From assembly GCA_016744415.1 (NCBI GenBank), contig JADGEL010000002.1, forward strand, positions 124,001 through 188,000: 64,000 bases of DNA. Direction: 5' to 3'. The position numbers and the translations under genes were made by a program. The notes below the pieces were generated by a model. The model was not told where the DNA came from and did not search any database. It saw only the letters and a program-made list of their open reading frames with translations. Below, in pieces: positions 54,461-61,981 of the stretch; the stretch's first letter is position 1, and each line of letters opens with the position of its first letter. This stretch comes from Flavobacteriaceae bacterium. Lineage in GTDB: Bacteria; Bacteroidota; Bacteroidia; Flavobacteriales; Flavobacteriaceae.

Positions 54461-54480
54461 GTTTACGGAATCGTTTACGG
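54461..54480 (+). repeat. paired GTTTACGG boxes near the right island end
   Basis: Two GTTTACGG boxes start 12 bp apart and are followed by CA, the same design as the GTGTACGG pair at 14069-14088. With the 23-bp repeats they form a symmetrical set of end sequences. The rest of 54297-54513 shows no gene. Confidence 0.5.
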
Positions 54481-54513
54481 CAGATAAAAGTAGTGAAATA
54501 AAAGACATAAAAA

Positions 54514-54538
54514 AACGGATTGTTGTAAACAATCCGTT
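54514..54538 (-). terminator. terminator of the tRNA-fMet remnant
   Basis: AACGGATTGTT and AACAATCCGTT pair around GTA. On the minus strand the stem is followed by TTTTTTTATG. It lies 23 bp past the tRNA 3' end and is the natural terminator of the tRNA transcript. Confidence 0.85.
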
Positions 54539-54560
54539 GATTCATCTGCCTTAAGCTTTG

Positions 54561-54604
54561 TAGCGGGAACTGGACTCGAACCAGTGACCTTCGGGTTATG
54601 AGAA
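54561..54604 (-). tRNA. 3' half of initiator tRNA-fMet (CAT), truncated
   Basis: On the minus strand the segment reads anticodon loop CTCATAA, stem CCCGA, variable AGGTC, T-arm ACTGG-TTCGAGT-CCAGT, acceptor 3' strand TCCCGCT and discriminator A. The three-C anticodon stem is the initiator hallmark. The 5' half (the expected TCGGG stem and everything before it) is missing; AAGTGCA and foreign sequence take its place. It is a tRNA fragment produced by site-specific integration and not a working gene. Confidence 0.85.
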
Positions 54605-54609
54605 GTGCA
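54587..54609. repeat. right 23-bp direct repeat of the PUL island (att-like)
   Basis: Exact copy of 14001-14023. Here the repeat runs on the left into the rest of the tRNA-fMet 3' half and on the right into the truncated lipoprotein copy. The two repeats bracket about 40.6 kb. Confidence 0.7.
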
Positions 54610-54984
54610 GAGGCTTTGTGTGTTATTACCATGAATATTTGTTACTGGACCAACCCAATCACTATAGACATCAGTATCGCAAACACTTCTAATATAGAAA
54701 TCATATGCTACATTAAAATCTAAAATTGAAATTGTTATTGACTCGGATATAGCTTGAGCAAATATGCCATTTCCTTCAGCAAATCCAGAATAACCATATT
54801 CTATTTCTCATTCGGTTTCATTAGAGCCAGAATTCCAGCCTAATTCCACTTTTGATAATAAAGAATATTCTATTAATTCAAAATCTGTTGGTGAGCCGCA
54901 CGATGATTCCATTGGATTATCACTATCGTCACTACAGCTAAAAAATATTAAAAAACTTAACATTACAATACTAAAAATTCTCAT
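54610..54984 (-). pseudogene. truncated copy of the FN3 lipoprotein at 62.9 kb
   Basis: From ATG 54984 the frame encodes a lipoprotein signal (SFLIFFSC) and then sequence nearly identical to residues ~37 onward of the 297-aa lipoprotein ('DFELIEYSLLSKVELGWNSG'). A TGG-to-TGA change (Trp after 'SNETE') stops it at about residue 58. Homology resumes after the stop and reaches the island repeat, where the C-terminal half is lost. It is a decayed, island-interrupted paralog. Confidence 0.85.
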
Positions 54985-55205
54985 TTTGTTTATTTATTTT
55001 GGTTTTAATTGTTTACAACTTGTTATATCTGTACCAATGGTGCTGAATAAGCATTTAAATTTCGGTTAAATTTAATTATGGTATTACTAAAACCCCACAA
55101 TACACCTATAACCAGTTGTATTTTAACATACTAATCTGATTGCATTTATCTATTTCAAAATATGTTCCTGAAAATTCGTATTTTGTGATATCTAATTGAG
55201 TACTA

Positions 55206-56483
55206 TTAAATAAACCCCTTCTCTTTTGCAACCAATACCAAATCTCTATCACTTTTCTTTTGAACATTAAATATTTCTTTAAAGAAGTACTTTCTTTTTT
55301 CTATGGTTGTTAAAGACATCGGTAATATTGAAGGCAACTCTTTCATCTTTGTTCCGATTGATAATTCATATAATAGTTGTCTATCTATTTTATCCAAAGC
55401 GTAATCCGTTGAAATTTGCTTGCGAAGTAAATCCAATATAGTTTGGCTATAATATGGAGGTTCTAGTAGTACCTTATTGATTGCACTTACAATTTCTTTA
55501 AAAGTAACATCAGACTTTACTAATAAACCATCTGGGTTTACACTATTTAATATACCATGTAAACGATAGGCATCTGAATAAGACGTAGATATTATTGTTT
55601 TGCATTTAGGCATCAACTTTTTTATTTCAATTCCCAAATCTTCTCCAGATAAGATCGCACCATTTAAAGAAGGAGGTAGACCAATATCTAACAAAACAAG
55701 ATCGTAATGCCTAGGCACTTTCGCACTTGTTAAAAGTGCTGTCGCTTGCGTAAACTGAGCCATATACATTTTACGAACCAGTTCACCAACAAATGGAGTT
55801 TTTAAAACAAGAGCACTCGAAAATTTTAGATACCACTCTTTTTTTGTTATTGCTTTTTTAAATAATAGTAAGGCAATAAGGAGTAAAACAAAAACACCAA
55901 AATATTTTTGAAAGCCGTCAGAAAAACTCATAATAACTTTTGTAATCCAAGGTAACTCTACATTATTTTGTTTAAAAATACCCGCAAACATAGGTACGAC
56001 AAATTTTAGCATAAAAAGCACTGCCAACAATGCGGTAGTTAAAATAACAACAGGATAGGTTAAAGCGTTTATGATGTTTCTTTTTTGTTCGTTTCGTCTT
56101 TTAAAAAACAACCCTAACTCTTTGGTAACTTTTTGTAGCGTCCCCGTTTCTTCACCAATTTTGATGGAGTAGTATTCATACTCTGTAAAATCTTTATAAT
56201 TAGAAATAGTATCAGAAAAACTACTCCCTTTAATAATGTTATCAATGATGTTTTCAAATAACTCTTTGTCTTTTTTGTTCTTTATTTCTTGGGTAATTAA
56301 GGATAAAGTGTCTTTTAAACTTATCCCAGCATTTAATAAAACTGCCAATTCTGTATAAAAAGCCTCCTTTTTTTTATTTGAAAAAGACTTATGAAACAAA
56401 GTGATTTCCTTTTTTAAAAGGCTGTCGAAATCTACTGTCTTTTTTTGTTGTTGCGTTGGATTGGAATCGAGTTTAAAAGCCAT
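55206..56483 (-). CDS. chimera: GspF/PilC N-half fused to a response regulator
   Basis: 425 aa. Residues 1-257 are a T2SS/T4P inner-membrane platform protein (PF00482): 'LAVLLNAGISLKDTLSLITQ', 'IGEETGTLQKVTKELGLFF', and TMs near 142-166 and 194-210. The start of its second F domain is also present ('QATALLTSAKVP'). From 258 the sequence becomes a receiver domain lacking its first ~50 residues ('YDLVLLDIGLPP' with phospho-Asp266, 'TIISTSYSD', 'LLVKSD') and ends in a LuxR-like HTH ('GTKMKELPSILPMSLTTIEK'). The junction is near 55712 at CCTAGG. Neither half is complete, so an in-frame deletion joining two genes is the simplest origin. It overlaps the pseudopilin gene upstream by 11 bp. Confidence 0.85.
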   Translation of the reverse strand: MAFKLDSNPTQQQKKTVDFDSLLKKEITLFHKSFSNKKKEAFYTELAVLLNAGISLKDTLSLITQEIKNKKDKELFENIIDNIIKGSSFSDTISNYKDFTEYEYYSIKIGEETGTLQKVTKELGLFFKRRNEQKRNIINALTYPVVILTTALLAVLFMLKFVVPMFAGIFKQNNVELPWITKVIMSFSDGFQKYFGVFVLLLIALLLFKKAITKKEWYLKFSSALVLKTPFVGELVRKMYMAQFTQATALLTSAKVPRHYDLVLLDIGLPPSLNGAILSGEDLGIEIKKLMPKCKTIISTSYSDAYRLHGILNSVNPDGLLVKSDVTFKEIVSAINKVLLEPPYYSQTILDLLRKQISTDYALDKIDRQLLYELSIGTKMKELPSILPMSLTTIEKRKYFFKEIFNVQKKSDRDLVLVAKEKGFI

Positions 56484-56949
56484 TGTTGTTCATATAAAAG
56501 GTTGCATCATTGGGTTTAAAAAAAAACAGTTCCTTATTTTTAATTTCATCTGATATAGTTAGAGTAAGTGCATCAACTATGCCAGCTACAACCGGTTGCC
56601 CGTTTACAAATGGTTGTATTACTTCCATTTCAAAATGCAATGTGTCGTTGTTTCTTAAAACATAATTTTTATGAAATTCATAAATAGTACTGCTATTTAA
56701 GTGAGAGCAAATAAGCAAACTGTCTTTGCTATTATAACTTACTTCTCCAGTATTAAAACCATGTTGCAATGCTCTTTTCAAGAGCCTGATCTCTGTGTTT
56801 TTTTCAAAACTAGTATTGATACTTCTAATTTGTTGTTGTACTAAATTTAATACCGTTATAGCCAAAGAAATCACAATGGCTGAAATCACCAAAACCACCA
56901 TCATTTCACTTAGCGTAAAACTCTTTATTTTCTTATTCGCTTTTAGCAT
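56473..56949 (-). CDS. type IV pilin-like protein (pseudopilin 2)
   Basis: About 158 aa from ATG 56949 (MLKANKKIKSFTLSEMMVVL). The longer frame from 57066 would put 39 residues before the prepilin leader and is rejected. It has the class-III/T2SS prepilin signature: a short basic leader, F-T-L-S-E with Glu at +5, then a hydrophobic helix ('VVLVISAIVISLAITVLNLV'). The C-terminal domain is small and beta-rich. It should be cleaved by a prepilin peptidase and assembled in a pseudopilus. It overlaps both neighbours by 11-17 bp, showing tight coupling. Confidence 0.8.
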   Translation of the reverse strand: MLKANKKIKSFTLSEMMVVLVISAIVISLAITVLNLVQQQIRSINTSFEKNTEIRLLKRALQHGFNTGEVSYNSKDSLLICSHLNSSTIYEFHKNYVLRNNDTLHFEMEVIQPFVNGQPVVAGIVDALTLTISDEIKNKELFFFKPNDATFYMNNNGF

Positions 56950-57295
56950 ATCTTTTTTTAGTGATTGTTTTTTGATGTTTAGTATGAATTGCTTTAAACT
57001 GTACAAACCCCGTTTGGTTGGACGTGGTTTTTTCAATGGAAATTTCCCAATCATTATAGGTGTCAAAATAAGGGAGTTGTATTAGGTGATGTGAATATTG
57101 GTAGTGCAACTGGTATAAATGTCTATCTAATTCATCTGTATTGTTTTTTATAGCATTCCCAAAAATATTGTTGAGTGTTAACGATGCAATGGAAAACATC
57201 AAAACAATTAAAACTGTTGCAACTAAAGTCTCAACCAATGAGGATGCTTTTACCTTTTTACTTACCTTGTATTTAAACCAACTCAATACAACCAT
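56933..57295 (-). CDS. type IV pilin-like protein (pseudopilin 1)
   Basis: About 120 aa from ATG 57295. An alternative ATG at 57337 adds 14 residues before the leader. The prepilin-type N-terminus is 'KVKASSLVETLVATVLIVLM' with Glu at +5 after the expected cleavage, followed by a hydrophobic helix. The remaining domain is short. Flavobacterial clusters of this kind carry a set of such KASSLVE and KSFTLSE proteins side by side. Function is probably a minor pilin of a secretion or uptake fibre. Confidence 0.78.
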   Translation of the reverse strand: MVVLSWFKYKVSKKVKASSLVETLVATVLIVLMFSIASLTLNNIFGNAIKNNTDELDRHLYQLHYQYSHHLIQLPYFDTYNDWEISIEKTTSNQTGFVQFKAIHTKHQKTITKKRYAKSE

Positions 57296-58592
57296 TTTGC
57301 TACCTTGGTTTGTGTGGTTTCTAATTGCAATCCACAATATTGTGATGGCAATTGAGGTTCTATAACACTGCCATTATATATATGATTGATATACACTGAT
57401 CCTGATTGCAATGCAATAAATGCATCTGTAGTAACCATACCCTTTACAGTTCCTTTGAGTTCTAAGTTTTTATCGCAATAAACCTCACCAACTACGATGG
57501 CATTTTCTTCAATAATAATTTGTGGTTTGTAGTTGTTTTCTATGCTTTCTGACAAATAACAAACAATGCCTTTTACAATAGCGTTTGACCCAATTGCAAT
57601 CTGGTTGGTTGCAGTTGCAACTGGTTGGTTGGTGGTTGGTTGGTGGTTGGTTGGTGTTCGTTGGTTGACGAGCCCGAGGCAATAATAGTTTGATTTTCAG
57701 CAAACAAACACAATACGGTTGGATATAATAAGTTGCAACCCTCACCAACTATCAACTCTTTGGTTGCAAAAGCTTGAAAGTTTCCAACGGTATTATTTTT
57801 AATTTCAATCTCAGGGGCAATCAAAATAACATCTTGCAATTGTGAAGAATTTGCAACTACAATTTTTGTATTGGACTTAATTATAATATTCCCTGTTAGT
57901 TTTACAAAACGTAAATCAATAAGTCCATCACTTTGAAAAAATTGGGTTGGTTGGTTGAAAGAGTTTTGCAATTGCAATCCATCATATAAATCAATAGATT
58001 GTAATTCATCATTTAAAAAACCTCCTTTTATCCAGCCTTTAACGGTTTGTTTGGTTTTTATGGTTGGTAGTTGGTTGGTGCTTTGTCCAGTTACACCATA
58101 AATTAATTCTGAACCATAATAAGAGTTTCCAGCGATATTACCTCTTCTCACTCCTTGCTTTGGCAGAAAAGCAACACCTCTTATCTCGGTATTGCCAACC
58201 AACACCAACGGCTTGTTGTTTTCTTTTAAGTACAATGCAGATTTGTCTGGTTGGTATCCTCCAACCAGTGCAAACTGCTCAAACTCCTCCTTTTTAATTT
58301 GTGCTTTTGAATGCACAATATCAAACAATCCCCAATGTTTTTTTGTGAGTATTACCTTGCTTTCAACTTCATCATTAAAACTTATTTCTATCTCTTGGTT
58401 GTACGGAGTTTCATTGGTTGCTAAATACTCAAAACTCATATTGCAATGCTGTATGGTCTCTTGAAAAAAAGAGGCACTCATCCTGGTTTTTTGTTGCAAA
58501 TATGCCAATGATATAAATGCAGATACTAATAATAATATTAGCACAGAAATAAAGATAGTATATTGTAAGGCACCTGCTTTGAGTTTTTGCAT
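57283..58592 (-). pseudogene. large pseudopilin-operon protein, frameshifted at a GGTTGG repeat
   Basis: The 339-residue N-part (57573-58592) opens with a prepilin-like leader and membrane helix ('KLKAGALQYTIFISVLILLL') and continues as a long beta-helical, bactofilin-like domain ('NIIIKSNTKIVVANSSQLQD', 'IEIKNNTVGNFQAFATKELI'). After 'ENQTIIASGSS' it runs into Gln/Pro/Thr-rich low-complexity sequence and stops. In another frame the beta-helical fold resumes ('GSNAIVKGIVCYLSESIENN', then 'IIIEENAIVVGEVYCDKNLE') to 57283. The switch falls in a (GGTTGGT)n-type tract at about 57600-57665. The original was one protein of about 430 aa. Repeat expansion or slippage broke it, either as decay or as a phase-variation switch. 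Confidence 0.75.
57600..57675. repeat. GGTTGG-type short tandem repeat inside a gene
   Basis: Units of GGTTGGTTGGT interleaved with GGTTGCAACT are packed in about 70 bp. They encode Q/P/T/N runs in the broken frame. Shorter GGTTGG runs recur through 57.9-59.7 kb, but only this tract coincides with a frame change. Confidence 0.75.
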
Positions 58593-58596
58593 CGCC

Positions 58597-59058
58597 TTAG
58601 TTTTGTATGGAAAACGTTTTCTTTACACCTTTGTATTTTAAAACTATTTCTTTTTGATTTCCAGAAACCAGTTGTAGTTCTTGGGCAGTTTCTCTTTTTT
58701 TGAGGAGTTCTTGTTGTCCGTATATTTTAAGTATAAAAACGGGTGATTTTTTCTTACCAATAGGAGCTATAAATCCAACATATTGAACTGATGGAAACAC
58801 AATAGACTTCTTTTGAACAACCCTTTTTACTTTCTTTTTGTTGGTTGCTATTGATCCTAAAAAAGGATCACGATAGTTGGCATTGATTGTATAGGGTTTT
58901 GAAACGACTAATTCTTTTGGTTTAAAATCAGCAATTGCAACTCTGGTGGTTGCATTGGGTTGTGAAGGGTTGATTGACTTTACAATTTTGTAGCCAATAA
59001 TCCCCCAAATAAGCAATACAGTAGGAATTAAAAAATAGATGTTTTTTTTGTTTTTCAC
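58597..59058 (-). CDS. bitopic membrane protein, GspC/PilP-like
   Basis: 153 aa with one N-terminal TM ('IYFLIPTVLLIWGIIGYKIV') and a periplasmic domain. The linker motif 'NANYRDPFLGS' recalls the RDPF-type linker of PilP/GspC-like proteins. The following beta domain ('VQYVGFIAPIGKKKSPVFIL') fits an HR-like fold. It would connect the platform to the outer-membrane channel. The assignment rests on layout and context. Confidence 0.6.
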   Translation of the reverse strand: MKNKKNIYFLIPTVLLIWGIIGYKIVKSINPSQPNATTRVAIADFKPKELVVSKPYTINANYRDPFLGSIATNKKKVKRVVQKKSIVFPSVQYVGFIAPIGKKKSPVFILKIYGQQELLKKRETAQELQLVSGNQKEIVLKYKGVKKTFSIQN

Positions 59059-59423
59059 TCTACAGTTAGGCTATGGGTTGTATAAGCGGTTTCATATGCA
59101 GAATTTATTGCACGAACTCGCCATTCATATTCATTAGCAACCAACTCAACATCAAAAGAAGTTGTGGTAGTTAATTGCTCTTCAACAATTTGTGAAGCCT
59201 GTGCAAAATTTGGTGTTGCAATTTGCAATTGATACTCTGTAGCTTCATCAACTATTTCCCAATTAAAATTAACATTGCCCGCACTAACACTTACAGCATT
59301 GGTTGGTGCAATAATAGTAACTGTTTCTTCGGTAATATTTGGTACATAAATTATCTCATCACAACTATTACAAGTGATTGTAATGACAAGCATTGCAAGT
59401 ATTTTGTTTATCTTTCTCATCAT
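59055..59423 (-). CDS. FN3-domain lipoprotein
   Basis: 122 aa with lipobox (TITCNSC) and one fibronectin-type-III-like domain ('VNFNWEIVDEATEYQLQIAT', 'YEWRVRAINSAYETAY'). It overlaps the next gene by 4 bp and starts 1 bp after the upstream stop. Probably an outer-membrane-associated accessory of the pseudopilin system. Confidence 0.75.
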   Translation of the reverse strand: MMRKINKILAMLVITITCNSCDEIIYVPNITEETVTIIAPTNAVSVSAGNVNFNWEIVDEATEYQLQIATPNFAQASQIVEEQLTTTTSFDVELVANEYEWRVRAINSAYETAYTTHSLTVE

Positions 59424-59424
59424 T

Positions 59425-59772
59425 TTATTCTTTTACGTTTCCCAAGATTATTTTCTTACCCAACAACCAGTTTTTGTAATACAATACACGCGTTCCGTCA
59501 ATCACTTTTATATGCCCTTTTTTTATTTTGAATAGTGATGTATGTGTTGCATATTGATCTCTCACCCATTTTTTAATACCTCCCATTCCTTTCATTATCA
59601 ATGTTCCTTCATCACAAGTTGCATTGGTTGGTATTGCTTCAAAGTCATTGCAAGATTCTTCTATCAGGTACACCACAACGCCATTGGTTAGTTTAAAAAT
59701 AGCTTCTGCTTTTACGGTCTGAACAGCTAAAAAGCAACTTAGTACTAAAAGCAATGTGTTTATTCTTTTCAT
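59425..59772 (-). CDS. small secreted protein, first gene of the pseudopilin operon
   Basis: 115 aa with signal peptide (LLLVLSCFLAVQTVKA). The mature part has two cysteines near 'EESCNDFEAIPTNATCDEG' and a basic C-terminal half. I do not recognise a family. It is the promoter-proximal gene of the operon, about 50 bp from the perfect 41-nt palindrome. Confidence 0.65.
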   Translation of the reverse strand: MKRINTLLLVLSCFLAVQTVKAEAIFKLTNGVVVYLIEESCNDFEAIPTNATCDEGTLIMKGMGGIKKWVRDQYATHTSLFKIKKGHIKVIDGTRVLYYKNWLLGKKIILGNVKE

Positions 59773-59822
59773 TCTTTTGATTTAAATCAAGCACTAAAAT
59801 TATTAGAATCTGTTTGATAAAT

Positions 59823-59863
59823 CCTACGATTTTCCCGTACAATTTTGACGGGAAAATCGTAGG
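59823..59863. promoter_or_regulatory. perfect 41-nt palindrome upstream of the pseudopilin operon
   Basis: CCTACGATTTTCCCGT (59823-59838) and its exact complement (59848-59863) flank ACAATTTTG. It lies between divergent genes, so it is not a terminator. The near-identical architecture at 3879-3919 lies ahead of the RHS operon. A dimeric regulator site is the best reading; an IS end is possible because a transposase gene starts 48 bp away. Confidence 0.6.
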
Positions 59864-59911
59864 GTTGTTTGCAAGAGTTACAATTGTTTTGTTCCCTAAA
59901 AAAATAATTAT

Positions 59912-61189
59912 ATGTTAGTAGCTCAAACCCGTAAAAGTTGGGACACCTCAATTAAACATTATTATCGCTTAGGGTTGGAAGATAATATTCCTACACCGAT
60001 GCGAAAAAACATATCGAGTAGTAATAAATTTAGATGGAAGAATGAAAATGAAAATAAATATGAAGGTTGTTCAATGTCTAATTTTATTCAAGAAGAATTG
60101 CAATTGATTAAACGTATTGGTCAAAGTACAAGAGATAAAAACATCATTCAAAAATACCTAAAGTTGACTGATACATTTCAAGAAATTATAAAGGATGTAA
60201 AAGGTATTAAATCTGCTATTAAAAATCAAAAAGAACTCATTATAAATACTATTGAAGATATTAAAGACATCATACCAATTAACGATGCTTTGCACTTTTT
60301 TAATATCTCAAGAGCTACCTATCAAAATTATAAATCATTGGTAATTCATAAATGCAATGCTTCTTATTTTAGTTGGTGTACACGAAAATTTTCAAACCAA
60401 TTATTAACCTCAGAAGTTGAGATGATAAAAACCTATATGACCAATGTAAATTATAAGTTTTGGGCAAAATCTTCGGTACATATTAGAGCTGTTCGTGACA
60501 ATAAAATACATTTTGGCAGAATAAGCTTCTATAAATATTGCAACTTACTTGGGTTTACTGGTAATGTGAGTCTGAAAAAATCTCGTTTTTATAATCCTCT
60601 TAAAACTAAACAGCCTAATGAAGTTTGGTGTGCAGATGTTACTGTTTTTAAAACTGCTGATGGTGTAAAACATCATATCCATGTTTTAATGGATCACTAT
60701 TCTAAAATGGTGTTGGGTTATAAAGTATCTAATAGCAGTAAAGGGAAAATAATTCGTGATTTATTAGTAGAAAATTGCAACAAATATGAACCAAAACAAC
60801 TCAACTTTTTAACTGATGGCGGTTCTGAAAACGTGAATACTAAAGTAGCAAGTTTTATAAACTCTTTGGTATATCCAGCTAAATATATTATTGCACAAAA
60901 AGATGTGGTATTTTCTAATTCTATGATTGAAGCTTTTAATAAAGTATTAAAACATCAATTTTTGTATCCATTACATTTACAAAATGGGAAACAATTATTA
61001 GAAACTCTAAAAAAAGTAATTCCCATTTATAATATTGAGAGACCGCAAGATAGTTTAGAAGGTAATACGCCACTAGAAACCTATAATGGAAAAGTAAAAT
61101 ACTATAACCGATATACCACATCATTTAAAAAATATCGAAAAATTAGAATTGCTAAAAACAAACAAAGTAATTGCAATAGCTGTAAATAA
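59912..61189 (+). CDS. DDE-type transposase (IS3/rve-like)
   Basis: 425 aa. The N-terminal part is helical and HTH-like, and an rve-type catalytic core follows. The acidic triad is Asp242 ('EVWCADVTVFKT'), Asp302 ('NFLTDGGSENVN') and Glu340 ('SNSMIEAFNKVLKHQF'), in the usual order and spacing. The C-terminal 'YNIERPQDSLEGNTPLETY' is the common end of IS3-type proteins. Unlike standard IS3, it appears as one frame. No clear terminal inverted repeats were found besides the palindrome upstream, which looks regulatory. A hairpin terminator follows the stop. Confidence 0.85.
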   Translation: MLVAQTRKSWDTSIKHYYRLGLEDNIPTPMRKNISSSNKFRWKNENENKYEGCSMSNFIQEELQLIKRIGQSTRDKNIIQKYLKLTDTFQEIIKDVKGIKSAIKNQKELIINTIEDIKDIIPINDALHFFNISRATYQNYKSLVIHKCNASYFSWCTRKFSNQLLTSEVEMIKTYMTNVNYKFWAKSSVHIRAVRDNKIHFGRISFYKYCNLLGFTGNVSLKKSRFYNPLKTKQPNEVWCADVTVFKTADGVKHHIHVLMDHYSKMVLGYKVSNSSKGKIIRDLLVENCNKYEPKQLNFLTDGGSENVNTKVASFINSLVYPAKYIIAQKDVVFSNSMIEAFNKVLKHQFLYPLHLQNGKQLLETLKKVIPIYNIERPQDSLEGNTPLETYNGKVKYYNRYTTSFKKYRKIRIAKNKQSNCNSCK

Positions 61190-61245
61190 TAATAATAATA
61201 ATAACCAACCTCTACAAGAATTGATTCATTTATTGCAATAAAAAA

Positions 61246-61273
61246 AGAGACGTAGTTTTTCTACCTCTCTTTT
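61246..61273 (+). terminator. hairpin terminator of the transposase gene
   Basis: AAAGAGA-C-GTAG and CTAC-C-TCTCTTT pair around a T-rich loop. It lies 57 bp after the transposase stop. The remainder of 61190-61461 has no gene. Confidence 0.75.
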
Positions 61274-61374
61274 CACAAATTCTGTTTTATTATTTTTTTG
61301 ATTTTCTATTTAAACCAACAACCTAACATTCATTTTTACTATTTCCCTTATTAGGGGCAGTTTATTATGAATTC

Positions 61375-61430
61375 ATTGCGGATGTTGCACTGCATCCTGA
61401 TAGGAATTGGAAACTCGCTTGTGGGTATTT
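61375..61430. repeat. short dispersed repeat, copy 1
   Basis: It contains TTGCAC, CATCCTGATAGGAA and later GTGGGTAT and TTAAT in the same order as the segment at 63075-63130. The 14-bp core is identical; the remainder is divergent. Confidence 0.35.
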
Positions 61431-61461
61431 AATATTTTATCAGAAAAATATGTTCCTACTT

Positions 61462-61662
61462 TTATTCTTCATTTATTATCGCGGCAATTTGAACAAGCAA
61501 ATAAGGTATGCTAGAAAAATCAACCATCTTTTTTATTAAGAAGCTACTTGATTCTATTATCTTCTGAACAGATGCAATGTTTGCCTTATCTGAAGTGACA
61601 AGTTTTTCTGCGATTTCATTTTTTTTTGGATTCATGCATCCAAGTATTTGCATTTTGATCAT
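61462..61662 (-). CDS. possible small hypothetical protein
   Basis: A 66-aa frame with helical, charged sequence ('KKNEIAEKLVTSDKANIASV'). No family recognised and no close neighbour on the same strand. Weak support. The stretch 61663-61981 beyond it has no gene and holds an inverted pair ATACCAG/CTGGTAT near 61908-61953 that may end the lipoprotein transcript. Confidence 0.25.
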   Translation of the reverse strand: MIKMQILGCMNPKKNEIAEKLVTSDKANIASVQKIIESSSFLIKKMVDFSSIPYLLVQIAAIINEE

Positions 61663-61981
61663 TTGCTAGAACATCAAGTAATGCTTTAATTCTTTTTTCT
61701 TTCACAATTCATTTTTAAATCTAGTTGTAATTTAAAAATCGGGGATTGATTTTAGTTTACCCGCAATGTATGCATAATTCTATATGTGCCTATTTACAGC
61801 ACCTATACAATTATCATGGGTTACAAATCGGCACGATCGAGTTTCGTTCATTTTTCAAATTGGTCGTAACGTTTGGTATGTAAAAAGTAGCAGGTTAAAA
61901 GCAAAGATACCAGAAAAGCACAAATTTGCAGTTTGCACTTAACTGGTATTTTTTATATACCGTGTTGTACACAGTTACCTG

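Noticed and set aside
59823-59863. Terminal inverted repeat of an IS carrying the neighbouring transposase
   Set aside because: No matching end was found beyond the transposase, the structure is a complete palindrome in itself, and its sister copy at 3.9 kb has no transposase nearby.
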